From: JBGSYN01 sp964412385
GTDB taxonomy: Bacteria > Pseudomonadota > Alphaproteobacteria > Geminicoccales > Geminicoccaceae
Reading direction: 5' to 3'
Assembly (NCBI GenBank): GCA_964412385.1
Contig: CAYPOV010000192.1
Coordinates: 1-8,917, forward strand
Length of the DNA stretch: 8,917 nucleotides
Positions 1-6,724 of this stretch are shown piece by piece. Position 1 is the stretch's first letter. Every line of letters begins with the position of its first letter. The notes beneath the pieces are model-generated. The model saw only the letters and a list, made by a program, of their open reading frames with translations. It made no database searches and was not told where the DNA came from. The translations under genes and the position numbers were made by a program.

Positions 1-306
1 GGTGGCGGGATCGATGGTGCTCATATCGACATAGAGACCTTCAGGGCGAAGTCCCTCGATCACGCCGCTGGGACCGAGCGCTGCCTTTTCAACATCCGGC
101 GCATCCGGGACAATCGTAATCGTGATATCGCTTTGCGAGGCGACTTCCGCAGGCGAGCCCGCAGCCTTAGCACCATCGGCAACAAGCGCTTCGATCGCAC
201 TAGGGACGATATCGTAAACGGTCATCTCGTAACCGTTCTTCATCACGTTTCGTGCCATCGGTGCGCCCATATAGCCAAGCCCGATAAAGCCCACTCTTCT
301 TGTCAT
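1..306 (-). CDS. NAD(P)-dependent 3-hydroxyacid dehydrogenase, 3-hydroxyisobutyrate dehydrogenase / tartronate semialdehyde reductase family (N-terminal part)
   Basis: The first 102 codons are present; the rest lies beyond the left edge. Seen: the protein opens MTRRVGFIGLGYMGAPMA, with the Rossmann dinucleotide-binding glycines at residues 6, 9, 11 and 14. Near the end of the visible part, VDMSTIDP matches the D-x-S-T-x-x-P substrate-loop motif of the beta-hydroxyacid dehydrogenase family. Known for the family: NAD(P)-linked oxidation or reduction of short 3-hydroxy acids such as 3-hydroxyisobutyrate or tartronate semialdehyde in the cytoplasm. The visible half does not decide the substrate, because the catalytic lysine region is missing. 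The ATG at 304-306 is preceded on the minus strand by an AGGGA ribosome site. It is co-oriented with nagA, but a 236-bp gap leaves co-transcription uncertain. Confidence 0.9.
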   Translation of the reverse strand, partial: MTRRVGFIGLGYMGAPMARNVMKNGYEMTVYDIVPSAIEALVADGAKAAGSPAEVASQSDITITIVPDAPDVEKAALGPSGVIEGLRPEGLYVDMSTIDPAT

Positions 307-542
307 TGATCATTCCCTGTCATCGCATGCCACGCACGGCACCTTGAGCCATGATGTGTAATTTGTCGAATTCAACAGCCGTCTTGCTGCCTAGATCGTT
401 GAGGGCAATGACTCGATCGACAATGGAGCAGAGGCCGCAGCAGTCGAGTAGCGCGCGACTGCGAGCCCATACCTCACAGTTTTGCTTCCATACGAAGCGT
501 GTTTGGGCCAGAACTGCATCTGGCAGACAAAAAAACTTGTCT
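307..542. other. 236-bp gap between nagA and the hydroxyacid dehydrogenase, no supported gene
   Basis: This stretch carries no gene I can recognise. The nagA-proximal end holds two abutting inverted repeats (507-542). On the minus strand, a frame ending at the TGA at 320-322 stays open across the gap and reads plausibly near its end (ALNDLGSKTAVEFDKLHIMA), stopping 13 bp before the dehydrogenase ATG. It has no good start inside the gap and no family I know. It could be a decayed gene end or chance. Confidence 0.5.
507..542 (-). terminator. Two abutting hairpins directly after the nagA stop codon (possible terminator or mRNA 3'-end structure)
   Basis: Seen: read in the nagA direction, the TAG stop (543-545) is followed immediately by AGACAA-GTTTTT-TTGTCT (542-525) and then immediately by GCCAGA-TGCAGT-TCTGGC (524-507). 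Each is a perfect 6-bp stem with a 6-nt loop. There is no T-run after the second stem; the only T-run lies in the first loop. This is therefore not a textbook intrinsic terminator. A role in ending or protecting the nagA transcript is an inference. Confidence 0.35.
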
Positions 543-1691
543 CTAGCCCACGAAAACGCGTTTCCCTTCGATCCATGTGCCGCAAACATTTTGATAACGG
601 TCGAGCCAGACAAGATCAGCGCGAGATCCGGGTGTGATGCGGCCTCGATCTTGCTCCATGCCCATGAACCGTGCCGGGGTAAGCGTGGCCATTTGCAGCG
701 CGTCGGCGAACGTCGCACCAAGCATGGATTGAGCATTCCGTATCGCATCGATCATGCCGATATCGGCACCGGCCAACGTACCGCTCTCGGTCGTCAGTAT
801 TCCGTTCTCGCGAACGATGCGGCGTCCTTGGAGATTGAATTCCTTCCAATCGGTGCCCACGGTGGGCATGGCGTCCGAGATCAGACAGAGCCTGTTCGGA
901 CCCAGACACCGATACGCCGCAGACATGCTCGCCGGGTGGACGTGATGGCCGTCGACGATCATGGAAACGAAAAGTGGATCGCAATCAAGAGCAGCGCCGA
1001 CAGTTCCGGGTTCGCGCGAGCCGAATTGGCGCATCGCATTGAAGAGATGAGTGACACCGCTGAGGCCATGCTCGGCAGCGGCGATGATCTCCTGGTAACT
1101 TGCATCGGTATGTCCTGCTGCGACACAAATGTTTCTGTCGGCAAGAGACCGGATCAGCATATTGCCGGCGTGCTCTGGTGCCAGGGTGACGAGTGTTGAT
1201 CCCCGTTTCAGAGACGTGAGGCGGGCAACGCTCGACGCATCGGGCGAACGAATCTGCTCTGCTGCATGCACACCTTTTCGTAAAGGATTGATATAGGGGC
1301 CCTCAAGGTGAACACCGATGATGCTAGGGACATTTCCCGCGATGGCGTCATCGGCCGCCCGGATCGCTCTTTCCATGACATCGTCGCTATCCGTGATGAT
1401 TGTCGGCAAGAGTGATGTGACACCGAATGCTGCATGAGCCTCGGCTATCCTCCGGAGCCCTTCGACCGTTGGCGTGGCGTTGAAATGAACACCACCGCCG
1501 CCATTCACCTGAATGTCAATGAAGCCAGGCACTAGATAGCCACCCTCAAGATCGACGATGACAGAATCGGGCGGCTCTTTGCCCTCTGGCATAATGTCGA
1601 GGACGCGACACTTCTCGATGGCGAGGATGTGTGCCTCAATCAAGAAACTATTGGCGAAGATGACACCATTGGTGAAGACGGTTCTGGTCAT
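543..1691 (-). CDS. nagA: N-acetylglucosamine-6-phosphate deacetylase
   Basis: It hydrolyses GlcNAc-6-phosphate to glucosamine-6-phosphate and acetate, in cytoplasmic amino-sugar and cell-wall recycling. At 382 residues (from the ATG) it equals the usual family length. Seen in order: VPGFIDIQVNGGGG near residue 55 (strand entering the barrel), HLEGPYINPLRKG with metal-ligand Glu130, AGHTDA with His194, THLFNAM with His215, DGHHVHP with His249/250, and LISDAM with the catalytic Asp273. All active-site positions are intact, so the gene looks functional. A GTG at 1700 would add three residues, but the ATG at 1691 is better placed after a weak GAG and gives MTRTVFTNG, a normal start. No nagB, GlcNAc kinase or transporter lies in the window; they may be upstream of a different promoter or elsewhere. 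It is transcribed divergently from the acyl-phosphate operon. Confidence 0.95.
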   Translation of the reverse strand: MTRTVFTNGVIFANSFLIEAHILAIEKCRVLDIMPEGKEPPDSVIVDLEGGYLVPGFIDIQVNGGGGVHFNATPTVEGLRRIAEAHAAFGVTSLLPTIITDSDDVMERAIRAADDAIAGNVPSIIGVHLEGPYINPLRKGVHAAEQIRSPDASSVARLTSLKRGSTLVTLAPEHAGNMLIRSLADRNICVAAGHTDASYQEIIAAAEHGLSGVTHLFNAMRQFGSREPGTVGAALDCDPLFVSMIVDGHHVHPASMSAAYRCLGPNRLCLISDAMPTVGTDWKEFNLQGRRIVRENGILTTESGTLAGADIGMIDAIRNAQSMLGATFADALQMATLTPARFMGMEQDRGRITPGSRADLVWLDRYQNVCGTWIEGKRVFVG

Positions 1692-1810
1692 GTCCAACAC
1701 TCGAGAAATGATGGAAATCGTCGCAGAACCGTCACGAATGGAATGTAGGTCATCGAGGTAACGAGGCTCAGCATTGGACGAAATCAGGCGTTCGTGCAGG
1801 ATAAAGTTGG
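1692..1810. promoter_or_regulatory. Divergent intergenic region with the nagA and acyl-phosphate operon promoters
   Basis: The 119 bp must hold the start signals for nagA (leftward) and the five-gene block (rightward), because both genes begin here. No strong sigma-70 pair stands out. TTGGAC (1774-1779) with CAGGAT (1797-1802) has 17-bp spacing but a poor -10 and would leave almost no leader. CGAGG occurs twice, at 1754-1758 and 1762-1766, which could be a small direct-repeat operator or chance. An AGGA at 1798-1801 is the only candidate ribosome site for the rightward gene, and it is slightly far from the ATG. Confidence 0.45.
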
Positions 1811-3220
1811 ATGAAGGCTGTGGAAACGATCGAAAACAAGACTTTTGATGAGCTCGATACCGGCATGCAGGCAGAACTCAGCCGCGTGCTCACTTCCGAG
1901 GAAATCGCCAAGTTTGCCCTCATTTCAGGCGACACCAATCCCACACACTTGGATCAGGCGTTTGCCGAAAAGTCGCCGGCAGGGCGTGTCGTCGCTCACA
2001 GCATGTGGGGCGGAGCGTTGATCTCCTCGGTGCTCGGAACTCGCCTTCCGGGCCCCGGCACAGTTTACGTTCGCCAAAGCTTCGATTTCGTGACACCCGC
2101 AGGCCTTGACGAAACGGTGACGGCTCGGGTCACAGTGAAGGAGAAGCATGCCGAAGATCAAACCGTCACCTTCGACTGTGTCTGCTTCAATCAGGACGGC
2201 AAGACGATTCTCACGGGCGAGGCCGAGGTCAAAGCGCCTGCCACCAAAGAATTCGTCACCATGCAGGATTTGCCCGAGCTTCACATCCATCGCCTTGATC
2301 ATTTTGAGACCATGATCAAGCGTACACGCGAGATCCCGTCAATTCCAACTGCTGTTGCTCATCCGTGTGAGGCATCGGCGCTCGAAGCCGTGGTCCGCGC
2401 TACGCGCAACGAGATCATCGAGCCATTTCTCGTGGGTCCGCGTGCCAGAATTGAGGCTATCGCCGCCGAAGAAGGGCTCGATATCTCAGGCATGGACATC
2501 GTCGATGCACCGCACAGCCATGCCGCAGCCGAACAAGCCGTGGCACTGGTTCGTGAGGGAAGGGCCGAGCTCTTGATGAAGGGCAGTCTCCACACCGACG
2601 AATTGTTAGGACCGGTGGTCAGCAAGACAACCGGCCTCCGCACCGAACGGCGCATCAGCCATGTCTTTCTCATGGATGTGCCGACCTATCCGCGGCCGCT
2701 GATGATTACTGATGCCGCCGTAAACATCTTTCCGGATCTTCAGACCAAGGCCGACATCGTCCAAAACGCGATCAATCTCGCCAAAGCCCTTGGCACGGAA
2801 ACTCCTAAAGTGGCCATCGTCTCGGCCGTCGAGACCGTCAACCCCAAGATCCCCTCGACGATCGAGGCGGCCGCTCTCTGCAAGATGGCGGATCGCGGAC
2901 AAATTAAGGGCGGTCTCCTCGACGGCCCGCTTGCCCTCGACAACGCCATCAGCCTCGAGGCAGCGCGTGTCAAGGAGATCCACTCGCCGGTCGCCGGTCA
3001 AGCCGATATCCTCCTCGCGCCAGATCTCGAAGCGGGCAACATGCTTGCCAAGAATTTGAGCTTTCTCGCCAATGCAGATGCCGCTGGCATCGTCTTGGGT
3101 GCGAGGGTTCCGATTATCCTTACCAGCCGCGCCGACAACGTCCGCGCCAAGCAGGCATCCTGTGCCGTCGCTGCGATGTACGCGAATGCCCTAAGGCAGT
3201 CCTCGAAGATCCAGGGGTGA
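1811..3220 (+). CDS. Bifunctional MaoC-type enoyl-CoA hydratase / phosphate acetyl(butyryl)transferase
   Basis: A two-domain fusion of 469 residues. Domain 1 (about residues 10-145) is a MaoC hot-dog fold: FALISGDTNPTHLDQAFA carries the R-specific enoyl-CoA hydratase signature with Asp41, Asn43 and His46, and VVAHSMWGGAL follows. Domain 2 (about 165-465) is a phosphate acetyl/butyryltransferase: EPFLVGPRARIEA, MKGSLHTDELLG, RRISHVFLMDVPTYPRPLMITDAA as segments, and a LLDGPLALDNAIS block near the C-terminus. Known for the families: the first hydrates trans-2-enoyl-CoA to (R)-3-hydroxyacyl-CoA, and the second swaps CoA for phosphate. The exact acyl group is not readable from sequence; acetyl, propionyl or butyryl are all possible. 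The TGA stop overlaps a GTG and sits 5 bp before the ackA ATG, implying translational coupling. Confidence 0.93.
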   Translation: MKAVETIENKTFDELDTGMQAELSRVLTSEEIAKFALISGDTNPTHLDQAFAEKSPAGRVVAHSMWGGALISSVLGTRLPGPGTVYVRQSFDFVTPAGLDETVTARVTVKEKHAEDQTVTFDCVCFNQDGKTILTGEAEVKAPATKEFVTMQDLPELHIHRLDHFETMIKRTREIPSIPTAVAHPCEASALEAVVRATRNEIIEPFLVGPRARIEAIAAEEGLDISGMDIVDAPHSHAAAEQAVALVREGRAELLMKGSLHTDELLGPVVSKTTGLRTERRISHVFLMDVPTYPRPLMITDAAVNIFPDLQTKADIVQNAINLAKALGTETPKVAIVSAVETVNPKIPSTIEAAALCKMADRGQIKGGLLDGPLALDNAISLEAARVKEIHSPVAGQADILLAPDLEAGNMLAKNLSFLANADAAGIVLGARVPIILTSRADNVRAKQASCAVAAMYANALRQSSKIQG

Positions 3221-3225
3221 CAGTC

Positions 3226-4410
3226 ATGGCGGACACCATTCTGGTCATCAATGCCGGCTCCTCCAGCATCAAGTTCCAGCTCTTTGCAATTGGTGACGGC
3301 GATACGCTCGATGCCACCATTAAGGGCCAGATGGACGGCATCGGCACGCATGCGCGGCTGCGCGCCAAAGACGCCGAAGGGACGTCACTCGCGGATCAAG
3401 CCTTTGAAGAGGGAACGATCAAGGACGTGCCATCGGCGTTACACCATCTTCAAGCCTGGCTCGGTGAGCATTTAGGCGGCGTGCCCAAGGCGGTCGGCCA
3501 CCGTGTGGTTCATGGTGGGCCGCTCTATTCAAAGCCAACCCTGGTCGATAGCGAGATCTTGGCGCAGCTCGATGCATTCGTGCCTTTGGCCCCGCTGCAC
3601 CAGCCCAACAATCTCGCACCGATCAGGGCGATCTACGGCGACTATCCCGATATGCCGCAAGTGGCGTGCTTCGATACCGCCTTCCACCGGGGGCAAAGCC
3701 CGCTCGCCGAGCGTTTTGCGATTCCCGAATCTCTCTACGAGGAGGGGATCCGCCGCTACGGATTTCACGGGCTGTCTTACGAATACATCGCCCGCACCCT
3801 GCCTGATGCAGCGCCGGCGATTGCCAAGAAAAAAGTTGTTGTCGCCCATCTCGGCAGCGGCGCTTCGATGTGCGCCATCGAGAACGGCAAGAGTATCGAG
3901 AGCACTATGGGTTTTACAGCCCTCGACGGCTTGCCGATGGGAACCCGTCCCGGCCAGCTCGATCCGGGTGTGGTGCTCTATCTCGCCGCCAATAAGGACA
4001 TGTCGGACAAAGAAATCGAGCACCTGCTCTACTACGATTGCGGCCTCAAGGGCCTTTCCGGCATCAGCAACGACATGCGCGATCTCGAGACGAGCGACTC
4101 CCCCAAGTCCAAGCTCGCGATCGACTATTTCGTCTATCGGATCGCTCGGGAAATGGCGGCCCTTGCATCGGCCATGCAGGGCATCGACGGGCTGGTGTTC
4201 ACCGCCGGCATCGGCGAGAACAGTCAGTCGCTTCGCGCCAATGTCTGTGAGCGTGCGGCCTGGCTCGGCATCGAGTTGGATGGGGAACGCAACCGGACCT
4301 GCTCAGGCAAAATTTCCTCGGATCGAAGCCGAATCGAGGTCCATGTCGTTCCGACCAACGAAGAATGGATGATCGCCCGTCATACGCTGGATCGTCTCCG
4401 CCAAGCGTAA
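3226..4410 (+). CDS. ackA: Acetate kinase
   Basis: It interconverts acetyl-phosphate plus ADP with acetate plus ATP in the cytoplasm and is the natural partner of the preceding phosphotransacylase. At 394 residues it is a normal family length. Seen: VINAGSSSIKFQLF with Asn9, GHRVVHGG with Arg93, LAPLHQPNN with His125, CFDTAFHR with Asp150, RYGFHGLSYEYIA with the catalytic His181, AHLGSGAS with His208, MGTRPGQLDPG with Arg241, FTAGIGENS, and VVPTNEEWMIA with Glu380. These line up with the catalytic set known from the Methanosarcina enzyme. The ATG at 3226 is chosen because AGGGG (3213-3217) is well placed for it; a GTG at 3217 would overlap the previous stop but would sit on that ribosome site. 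Propionate may also be used. Confidence 0.96.
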   Translation: MADTILVINAGSSSIKFQLFAIGDGDTLDATIKGQMDGIGTHARLRAKDAEGTSLADQAFEEGTIKDVPSALHHLQAWLGEHLGGVPKAVGHRVVHGGPLYSKPTLVDSEILAQLDAFVPLAPLHQPNNLAPIRAIYGDYPDMPQVACFDTAFHRGQSPLAERFAIPESLYEEGIRRYGFHGLSYEYIARTLPDAAPAIAKKKVVVAHLGSGASMCAIENGKSIESTMGFTALDGLPMGTRPGQLDPGVVLYLAANKDMSDKEIEHLLYYDCGLKGLSGISNDMRDLETSDSPKSKLAIDYFVYRIAREMAALASAMQGIDGLVFTAGIGENSQSLRANVCERAAWLGIELDGERNRTCSGKISSDRSRIEVHVVPTNEEWMIARHTLDRLRQA

Positions 4411-4414
4411 CACC

Positions 4415-4420
4415 AAAGGA
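4415..4420 (+). promoter_or_regulatory. Ribosome binding site of the fabI-type gene
   Basis: AAAGGA lies 8 bp before the ATG at 4429, within the 18-bp ackA-fabI spacer. It supports that start and continued translation along one message. Confidence 0.7.
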
Positions 4421-4428
4421 TCGCCTCC

Positions 4429-5208
4429 ATGGAACATAGCAAAGTCTTTACGCTCGACGACAAAGTCGGGCTGGTAACCGGTATCGCCAACGATCAGTCG
4501 ATTGCCTATGGCTGTGCCAAAGCCTTCCACGATTTGGGCGCCGAACTCTGCCTCACCTACCTCAACGAAAAAGCCCGACCTTATGTCGAACCGCTCGTCC
4601 AAACCCTCAATGCACCACTCTTCATGCCGATGGACCTTCGCGTCGAGAATGCGCTCGAGGATGTCTTCGAGGCCATCGACAAAGAGTGGGGAAGGCTGGA
4701 CTTCATGCTCCACTCGATTGCCTTTGCCCCGCGCGCCGACCTCCATGGCCGCGTCGTCGACTGCTCCAAAGAAGGCTTTCTTCTGGCGATGGACATCTCC
4801 TGCCATTCCTTGATTCGCATGACCAAACTCGCCGAACCTCTGATGAAGAACGGCGGTGCAGTGTTCACCATGAGTTACTATGGCGCCGAGCAAGTGGTCG
4901 AGAATTACAACATGATGGGGCCAGTCAAAGCAGCCCTCGAGGCTTCGGTGCGTTATCTCGCCGCCGAGCTCGGCCCCAAAGGCATTCGCGTGCATGCCAT
5001 CTCGCCCGGCCCGCTCAAGACCCGTGCCGCCTCCGGCATTGCCTCCTTCGACGAGTTCCTCGACCGCGCCCAGGCGAAGGCCCCCTCGCGCGCATTGGTG
5101 AGCATCGATGATGTCGGCCGAGCGACGGCCTTTCTCGCCACCGATGCCGCAAGGCTGATAACGGGCGGAACGGCCTATATTGATGGTGGATACCACATTA
5201 TCGACTAA
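4429..5208 (+). CDS. fabI: Enoyl-[acyl-carrier-protein] reductase, FabI type (NADH)
   Basis: It reduces the trans-2 double bond of enoyl-ACP with NAD(P)H, the last step of a fatty-acid elongation cycle; as a paralogue it might act on enoyl-CoA. It is 259 residues, a short-chain-dehydrogenase fold. Seen: GIANDQSIAYG near residue 18 (nucleotide loop typical of FabI), LHSIAFAP at 94-101, MSYYGAEQ then ENYNMMGPVKAALEA, giving the Y-x6-K pair Tyr160/Lys167 with Tyr150 upstream, ISPGPLKTRAASG near 191, and TGGTAYIDGGYHI at the end. Ala98 replaces the glycine at the E. coli Gly93 position, where changes are known to weaken triclosan binding. Linkage to the phosphotransacylase and acetate kinase suggests a second, specialised copy and not the housekeeping one; that is an inference, because the rest of the genome is not visible. 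Confidence 0.93.
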   Translation: MEHSKVFTLDDKVGLVTGIANDQSIAYGCAKAFHDLGAELCLTYLNEKARPYVEPLVQTLNAPLFMPMDLRVENALEDVFEAIDKEWGRLDFMLHSIAFAPRADLHGRVVDCSKEGFLLAMDISCHSLIRMTKLAEPLMKNGGAVFTMSYYGAEQVVENYNMMGPVKAALEASVRYLAAELGPKGIRVHAISPGPLKTRAASGIASFDEFLDRAQAKAPSRALVSIDDVGRATAFLATDAARLITGGTAYIDGGYHIID

Positions 5209-5225
5209 CCACCATTGAAGAGACG

Positions 5226-6377
5226 TTGAAGCCAGCAGCCCTTATTGTTCTGTTTTCCCTCGCTCTGACCGCTCCGGCGGTTGGCGAAGAGATAGACGAT
5301 CAAGAGGTTTGGCCCCAGCCATCTTGGGCCGAACCTTCATCCTCCGAAACGGTGCTCGATCCTCAAGCACTCGCCGCTCTCGAAGCGTTCACGTTCGAGA
5401 GCGAGGCCGAGGGCGTGCACACCGACGGTCTCGTCATCGCTAAGGACGGCGCGCTCCTGTTCGAACGCTATACTGGCGATTACGCACCCGACATGCGCCA
5501 TTATGCCTGGTCGATCAGCAAGAGCGTGGTCAATGCGCTTTTCGGTGCGGCCCAGTACCAAGGGCTATTGGACATCGACGAGCAGGTCTCGACCTATAGC
5601 GACGTTCTCGGTGATGCCGGTGACACCACGACTTTCCGCGATCTTCTGGCGATGAGCTCGGGCCTGGATTTCGACGAATCCTACGAATACGGTCCTTTTC
5701 TATCCTCCGTCATTGCCATGCTCTATACTCTGGGGCGCGACGATATGGGTGCCTTCGCGGCTGCCCACGAGCGCACGGCCGAGCCCGGCACGGCGTGGCG
5801 CTACAAGAGCGGCGACAGCCTGATTTTGATGCGCGCGCTTCGCGATGTCGTCGGCGAGGAGCGCTACAAAGATCTCCCCTGGGAGCTTTTGTTCGAGCCC
5901 CTCGGAATCGAAAGTGCGGTCTGGGAACGCGACGCCCAGGGTGTTTTCGTAGGCTCGTCTTATCTGCATCTAACCCCGCGCGATCTGGCACGCTTCGGAC
6001 TGCTCTTCGCCCGCGACGGCGTCTGGAATGGTGAACGCATCCTACCCGAAGGCTGGGTCGCGCAATCGGCCAAGCTCGCACCCGGCTTTATCCAAATCTA
6101 TGACGATGCTCCTGATTGGCTGAGACGACGCGCCCGCTACGGGCTTCATTGGTGGAGCAATGCCGGCGATGAGGAGGCGGGGATCCCGCCCGCTTATCCG
6201 GAGCTGACGGAAGACGTGCTGATCGGCTCCGGCCATTGGGGCCAAAAGCTCTTCGTTTTCCCGAGCCAGGATCTTGTCATCGTACGCACCGCCGAAGACC
6301 GTGGATGGGGCTTCGATACAGGTGACTTTCTGAGGCTCGTCATGGATGAAGTTACACTCAAAGGAGACGCCGGATGA
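5226..6377 (+). CDS. Secreted serine hydrolase, class C beta-lactamase / 6-aminohexanoate-dimer-hydrolase-like
   Basis: A 383-residue exported hydrolase. Residues 1-20 form a signal peptide (KP, a hydrophobic run, then TAPAVG before EE), so it likely acts in the periplasm. Seen: AWSISKS with nucleophile Ser96 and general-base Lys99 (S-x-x-K), WRYKSGDS with Tyr193-x-Ser195 (the Y-x-N/S motif), and GSGHWGQ near 334, an H-x-G in the place of the third beta-lactamase motif. Family members cleave amides, esters or D-amino-acid peptides; the natural substrate cannot be read here and antibiotic resistance is not implied. The start is TTG at 5226, 17 bp after the fabI stop, chosen because it begins the signal peptide and no in-frame ATG fits. 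GAAGAG just upstream is a weak ribosome site. The stop overlaps the next gene as ATGA. Confidence 0.9.
   Translation: MKPAALIVLFSLALTAPAVGEEIDDQEVWPQPSWAEPSSSETVLDPQALAALEAFTFESEAEGVHTDGLVIAKDGALLFERYTGDYAPDMRHYAWSISKSVVNALFGAAQYQGLLDIDEQVSTYSDVLGDAGDTTTFRDLLAMSSGLDFDESYEYGPFLSSVIAMLYTLGRDDMGAFAAAHERTAEPGTAWRYKSGDSLILMRALRDVVGEERYKDLPWELLFEPLGIESAVWERDAQGVFVGSSYLHLTPRDLARFGLLFARDGVWNGERILPEGWVAQSAKLAPGFIQIYDDAPDWLRRRARYGLHWWSNAGDEEAGIPPAYPELTEDVLIGSGHWGQKLFVFPSQDLVIVRTAEDRGWGFDTGDFLRLVMDEVTLKGDAG
6361..6366 (+). promoter_or_regulatory. Strong ribosome binding site inside the end of the hydrolase gene
   Basis: AAGGAG lies 7 bp before the ATG at 6374 and within the last codons of the hydrolase. 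It fixes the start of the small membrane protein and indicates coupled translation. Confidence 0.8.
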
Positions 6378-6703
6378 TCAAAAGAATCCTGAAATGGACC
6401 GCTCGAAGCTTTCTCGGCTTGGTCGGCCTAATCCTCGTGGCACTCATCGTCGTCATCGCCTGGAACTGGCAATACGCCAAGGCCTTTCCGAGCATCCTCT
6501 CGGCCTTTACCGCCAAGGAATACTGCACCTGCCGCTATGTCATTGGCCGCAGTGACCAAGCTTGCCGGGACTATACCAAATACTTCATCCATATCGACGA
6601 GCTTCGCTTCGACGATGCCGCTAAGACCGTCGAGGTTGACGCGCTTTTTCATACCAACTCTGCGCGCCACCTCAGCGAACGCGAAGGCTGCCGGTTGGAT
6701 TAG
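6374..6703 (+). CDS. Small single-span membrane protein coupled to the serine hydrolase
   Basis: A 109-residue protein, not assigned to a named family. Seen: a basic N-terminus (MIKRILKWTAR), one hydrophobic span at about residues 12-31, then a soluble tail of about 78 residues. The tail has KEYCTCRYVIGRSDQACRDY (Cys50, Cys52, Cys63) and a final EGCRLD (Cys104), so four cysteines on the side away from the basic end, probably periplasmic. The segment resembles, from memory, the N-terminal extension found in some longer beta-lactamase-fold serine hydrolases (a Cys-rich run followed by a V-x-G-R stretch), which would make it a split-off anchor or partner; this is unverified. It starts on the ATGA overlap with the hydrolase stop and has a strong ribosome site, so the two are almost certainly made together. 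It ends 15 bp from a convergent gene. Confidence 0.8.
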   Translation: MIKRILKWTARSFLGLVGLILVALIVVIAWNWQYAKAFPSILSAFTAKEYCTCRYVIGRSDQACRDYTKYFIHIDELRFDDAAKTVEVDALFHTNSARHLSEREGCRLD

Positions 6704-6724
6704 TCCGGGCAGACAGCGCTAATC
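6698..6724. repeat. Inverted repeat formed by the two convergent gene ends
   Basis: GATTAG (6698-6703) and CTAATC (6719-6724) pair across a 15-nt spacer. Each arm is the last Asp codon plus stop codon of one of the two convergent genes. It may work as a weak shared end structure, but it has no T-run and could simply reflect both genes ending in Asp-stop. Confidence 0.3.

Noticed and set aside
351..1199. A 282-codon open frame on the plus strand opposite nagA
   Set aside because: It is the antisense of a complete nagA with all catalytic motifs; its own protein shows no recognisable motif.
1722..1756. A PhoB box before the phosphotransacylase-ackA operon, because such an operon in Sinorhizobium meliloti has been reported as phosphate-stress-inducible
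   Set aside because: CCGTCAC and AGGTCAT are present but 18 bp apart, start to start, not the 11-bp repeat of a Pho box.
3503..4372. A long open frame inside ackA in another plus-strand frame
   Set aside because: It is rich in Arg, Ser and Pro with no motif, which is typical of a shadow of a high-GC gene; ackA is complete in its own frame.
5226..6377. A beta-lactamase resistance gene
   Set aside because: S-x-x-K and Y-x-S fit the fold, but the family is broad and the third motif is H-x-G; nothing indicates antibiotic hydrolysis.
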